DNA of 64,000 bases from Zanthoxylum bungeanum (lineage: Eukaryota > Streptophyta > Magnoliopsida > Sapindales > Rutaceae): NCBI GenBank assembly GCA_019454045.1, contig SKCR01038879.1:186001-250000 (forward strand), given 5' to 3'. A model generated the notes under the pieces. The model was given only the letters and a program-made list of their open reading frames with translations. It had not been told where the DNA came from and made no database searches. Below are positions 60,051 through 64,000 of the stretch, in pieces (position 1 is the first letter of the stretch; each line of letters opens with the position of its first letter). Both the position numbers and the translations under genes were made by a program.

Positions 60051-61898
60051 GTCTTATTCTTCTTCTTAGTTTCCCTTTTTGGCTTAATAGAAAGGTCTCG
60101 AAAAATGCACATTTCACTCATATAAATGTTATATGCTCTACCTTCTTCAGGTCCTTGAATTCCATGAGTCCTCACTTTCTTGAACACATAGGTTTGGTAA
60201 TAGACTAAGATAGCTTTACCAAATTTATCTAAACTTAAGATACATCTGAAATGTTTCCACTCTTCAGAAAATGTACGCTTACATGTCTCATCTGGATTCT
60301 CATATTTTCAACTGATCTGGCTAGGGTTTTGTCAAGAGCTGTATATGTTCTGATGGGTAACTAACTGTACTCAATCGGGGCTATACTATATTTCAAATTT
60401 GGGAGACAGATATGCGCATCTTATAGAGATCTGGGGGAAAATAATTTTGCTACTACTTGTTGAGGCTCTGCGGTAGTTTTGGTGAGTGTCTAAATACTTA
60501 CTAGGGTTGGTACTGTAGTAGAGGAGATTTTTCATGTGTACTACTAAGGGTCATATGGGTCTTGCTATGGCTTGGGGTTACACAACTCTATCAACTATTA
60601 TATGATTTATGCTTGTGCTGTAATCTTCGAGCCGTGTTATCTATGTCGTAACCTATACTGGACTTCCTTGCCATTTCCTGAGTTTTCAACATTTCTCATT
60701 TACTGGATCTGTTTCTAAGGATTATACGGGTTGCTACTATGGTTGGTCTATTCTGTGGAATTCTAATGGTGATGCAAGCTTCAGGCGATCTTGTCTACGA
60801 CATGTGCTACATTAGGCTCTCTTACTGATTTTTTACAGTTTCGATGGATCTCTATCTGGTAGACTTATCTCTCAAGGTTTTCTATTTCTATTTCGTGGTA
60901 TACTACGGTAGGTACTGGGTCTTCTTACAAATACCTTTATCTATTCAGGTCAATAAAATCTGAATGTCAAATAATGTTCAATACTTTATACTGGTGTCAT
61001 TTACTGATTGCCCTGGCTTAATCCATTACCTATTTTAGAATAGGTATGAGATGGACCCTGCTAAGACATTTTCCTATCCAGTACCTCTACGGGGTCGGGC
61101 AATGGTCAAGTTACAGTTTCATCTATTTTAGACTCATTTGCTAATATAACCAGTTTGCTACTTTTTATGATATAAGTCTTACTAAGTCTTGATTCTAGAC
61201 TAGGGTAACTGAAATTCTTAATTTCTCCTAGGCATCTTAAACCTATTAGAAATCTTCACAACTAGATCATATTTTTTGCTTCTTTACTTTTCTATCTACC
61301 TTGTATCTTCGGAAATCTTGCTATGCATACATGGATCTCGAAGGTTACTGAATCTACTCTATAGGATTCTCTGAGGAGGGAAGAAACCTTACTTGAGCCT
61401 ATCTAACATTCTTATGTCTATTTCTCCTCGTTCTATTCTCTTCACTGCTATAAGCTCATGCATTTTCTTTAATATCAATTATGTTTCTACTCAATCTATT
61501 ATCTTGACTAACTCTAAGCATATACGTCTTTCTTTACTTTCTAGTTCTACACTTCTTATAACTTTCTCTCTTTTTTAAAGCTTCATGTATATGTTCTCGA
61601 GAATTTCACTAGTTGTTCTTATCACTTATCATGTCTGAACTTCGAGTGGCATATTCAAATGGCTATAGAAGGATTTTGCTATAATAAGGATTTTAGTTTC
61701 AGATTATTGGAGGGATATTCATATGATTCTTGAAAAGTTTACTAACCTTTCTATAAGGATTGAGGACGTAATCGAGGATCAGATACTGGAGAGGTAATGT
61801 CTCGCATACAAGTACCTCGGACATATTACGCATACAAGACCCCAGCACTCTACCCACTGCAGTCACTGAATCCCTAGACCATGCTCTGATACCAATTT
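60051..61898 (-). mobile_element. G1 internal region, second copy, right part
   Basis: Aligns loosely with 8090-8865 and 37028-37586. A perfect tRNA-Met primer-binding site (complement CCATGCTCTGATACCA, 61879-61894) closes it next to the third G1 LTR. No gene can be read. Confidence 0.65.
61879..61894 (-). promoter_or_regulatory. Primer-binding site (tRNA-Met) of G1
   Basis: Sense TGGTATCAGAGCATGG, a full match to the site common in plant Ty3/gypsy and Copia elements, four bases from the LTR. Confidence 0.88.
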
Positions 61899-63036
61899 TG
61901 TAACATCCCCTCTCGGAGATGCATCGGCAGACGACGGGTTGCCCTATCACCCTCAGCCTCTAACTAACTAACTGACTAATTGAACTCTATTGCTTTTCTT
62001 GTTATTTAACAGTCACAAATCACACATTTACACTGGAGGGCTACATGCCCTTACAAATCTATGTAGTTTCGCATATTAAACTTTGTTAACTTTGACTCTG
62101 ACAACGTTACGAATGACTCTCAAGCAACTAACACATGACTTGTACTTTAACTCTTATAATCTTGACTTTAACTAATCCAAATACCTCGGACTTGACTGCC
62201 ATGTGCACCCAATAACCTAGTAACTACTATCGGTATCCATCCTCTCGAGCTCGTCCTCTGAGTAGACCTGTAAAACAAAAAACACATGAGAGTGTAGGGG
62301 GTTAGATCATTTGAACGACCAAGTGAGTTGACATTTTAAAACGAGAACTAAAATACTTTATGAAAACTTTATTGTCGCCAATCGAAATCATCTCATTTTA
62401 TAAGAAAACTAATCTTTTCTGAAAACTCTTTTCGTCTAAAAATAAATTTTTTTATGCAAAACTTTTCTGGAAACTTTTTTCTTTCTGTAAAACTCTGAGA
62501 TCTCTCATAAAACTAATTTTTTCCGAAACTCTTTCATAAAACTATTGTTTCTGAAAATCCCATATGGAAAACAACTGATGTATAGGGACATTACGTATAA
62601 TCATCCCCCACACGCCTAACTAGTGCATTGGGGTGTTACGTCTTACCGTCCCCCAAGTCACTGAACTACAGACATGAGCGCTAATCAATTTTGTCACCCT
62701 GACCTTGAAACTAGGATCTAGGGGCATCATATAACACCGTCTCCCTAGACCTGAAACTACATGTACACATGTCTACTGTATCCGTCAATTCCATAATCTG
62801 TAAATTCCAAAAGTCTATGAAATTGGGTTTTTCCCCCAACCTATAAAAAATTCTTAAAGAAATCATCTCAAAATATCAAAAATATGATAACATTTCTCAA
62901 CATGTCTAAAAATATTTTTAACTCATCAAAGTATTTTGATAACTTAGTATCATCTCAAAGTATAACTTGAATATAAATAAATTCATATAACTTTATAAAT
63001 CAATAAAATATTATGAAAATAAAATATCCACTTATA
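61899..63036 (-). repeat. G1 LTR, third copy, truncated on the right
   Basis: Starts TGTAACATCCCC and aligns with 37587-38745, including the CCAAGTCACTGAACTA block. Similarity stops at about 63030, where another terminal sequence begins, so the remaining 1.4 kb may lie beyond the window. Confidence 0.7.
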
Positions 63037-64000
63037 TGTTGGGGTTTTGGCGCGAGCGCAGCGGAAGCACGCAGTTCGGGTGAAATCATAATTTTAAAAC
63101 TTTTTAATTTACCAAATAAATTATTCAATATCCAATATGAATAATTTATTCATATTTCACCTAAACATATTTATTCGATATCAAATAACGACATAAATAG
63201 TTAAGGAACATCGCGAAACTTTTACGAAAATGTTTTTCCGCAAAATGGCATACAATACGTTTTTGTCCGAACCGACCAACCAACACACATGGGGCTACCC
63301 AGGTCAGCTCCAATGGTTCTTGGACAGTTCATGGGCTGCCCAAACAATGGCCAATTCACTCTTTGGACAGCAGACACCCGGTAAGCCCGAAACTCACCCG
63401 GTAACACCGTTTTTCACTGTTTTCGCATATATCAACTCCGAAATAATTTCTGGAAATTGTTACAATGCCAAAAACACATCCAATACATTTATACAACATA
63501 CTTTTAATCACAAAAAATAAAAAATTTCCAGATCTGATTTTTGTAACAAAAATATCATTTTTCATGCTTTAAATCCAATTTTCTCAACATTAATCATATC
63601 AACACTAACACCAACCAAAGCCACAACCTATGAAGAACTCAAGAACAATTCTAGGAGTTACAAGACTGGTCATAACACTCTATAATGGCAATAAGTCATC
63701 AAATGACAAAATTGAATCAATATTACACTAATATCATCCAATCCAACTTCACACATGCATCTAGCCTCCAAATCCATCCTCCAAATCAAAAAGCCCCAAA
63801 ATATAAGAAATGAAGAAACCCTAAAACTATTCTATATATTTAAGAATAAGAAACAAGCTTTCTAAGTTTAAGATTATTGAAGATTACCTCCAAATCTTGT
63901 AATTTCCTTAAACTTTTTCTTGAATTTCTTCACTTTCTTCCCTGGTTTCTTCAAGAAACTTTTGAGAGCTTTTTATGGAGATGGGTTCGACCATGGAGTC
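63037..64000 (-). mobile_element. Probable start of another LTR element, cut by window edge
   Basis: TGTTGGGGTTTTGGCGCG begins exactly where G1 LTR similarity ends and has the TG end of a reversed LTR. No partner or target duplication can be seen. No family motif was read in the remaining 960 bases; the + strand frame 63230-63520 has no recognised domain. Confidence 0.5.

Noticed and set aside
61879..61894. Possible tRNA gene fragment
   Set aside because: Only the short tRNA 3'-end complement is present beside an LTR, so it is a primer-binding site; no cloverleaf is seen.
63230..63520. A 96-codon frame near the right edge
   Set aside because: No recognised domain, it overlaps an opposite-strand frame, and it sits in a probable LTR.

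Overview
This window is repeat-dense intergenic DNA from a flowering plant, most likely a eudicot. It is almost entirely LTR retrotransposons inserted into one another. The evidence is Ty1/copia coding remnants of the Tork/Angela type, Ty3/gypsy remnants with tRNA-Asp or tRNA-Met primer-binding sites, long AT-rich LTRs, and no bacterial-style genes. I find no intact host gene, rRNA, tRNA gene or CRISPR array. The only host-like protein is an intronless copy of a LOG cytokinin-activating enzyme carried inside a retroelement.

Layout. 1-3022 is the 3' end of a Copia element running off the left edge. 3259-5326 is a solo LTR of a second Copia family, here called C1. From about 5516 to 63036 lies a very old gypsy-like family (G1) arranged LTR-internal-LTR-internal-LTR; younger elements have split both internal regions. 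The first internal region is split by a gag-protease-only gypsy element (G2, 8866-37022, TSD CTATA). G2 is itself split by a C1 Copia element on the + strand (12604-34272). The 5' LTR of that element holds a solo C1 LTR (13191-15239), and its reverse transcriptase holds a second full-length C1 element on the - strand (21867-31534, TSD GGACT). The second G1 internal region is split by a third C1 element on the - strand (42352-60045, TSD GTTTC). The 5' LTR of that third element is split by a non-autonomous element (51702-59418, TSD CATCT) carrying gag debris and the LOG copy. 63037-64000 looks like the start of another LTR.

Nesting reaches four levels (G1 > G2 > C1 > C1). Most junctions are supported by 5-bp target-site duplications that can be read directly. 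All retroviral-type genes are broken by stops and frameshifts.

The most unusual signals are: (1) arrays of about ten short perfect dyads with 3-base spacers in every C1 LTR, with more of the same form in the leader before gag; (2) a thrice-repeated 18-20 base motif with fixed spacing in the C1 leaders; (3) matching splice-site candidates predicting a 2.24-kb leader intron in all three C1 elements; (4) the LOG capture next to an LTR promoter rich in bZIP-type sites; (5) a GCGTCGCGACGC palindrome shared by LTRs of three different families. Coordinates of LTR ends with TSDs are exact readings; domain limits inside decayed genes are approximate.
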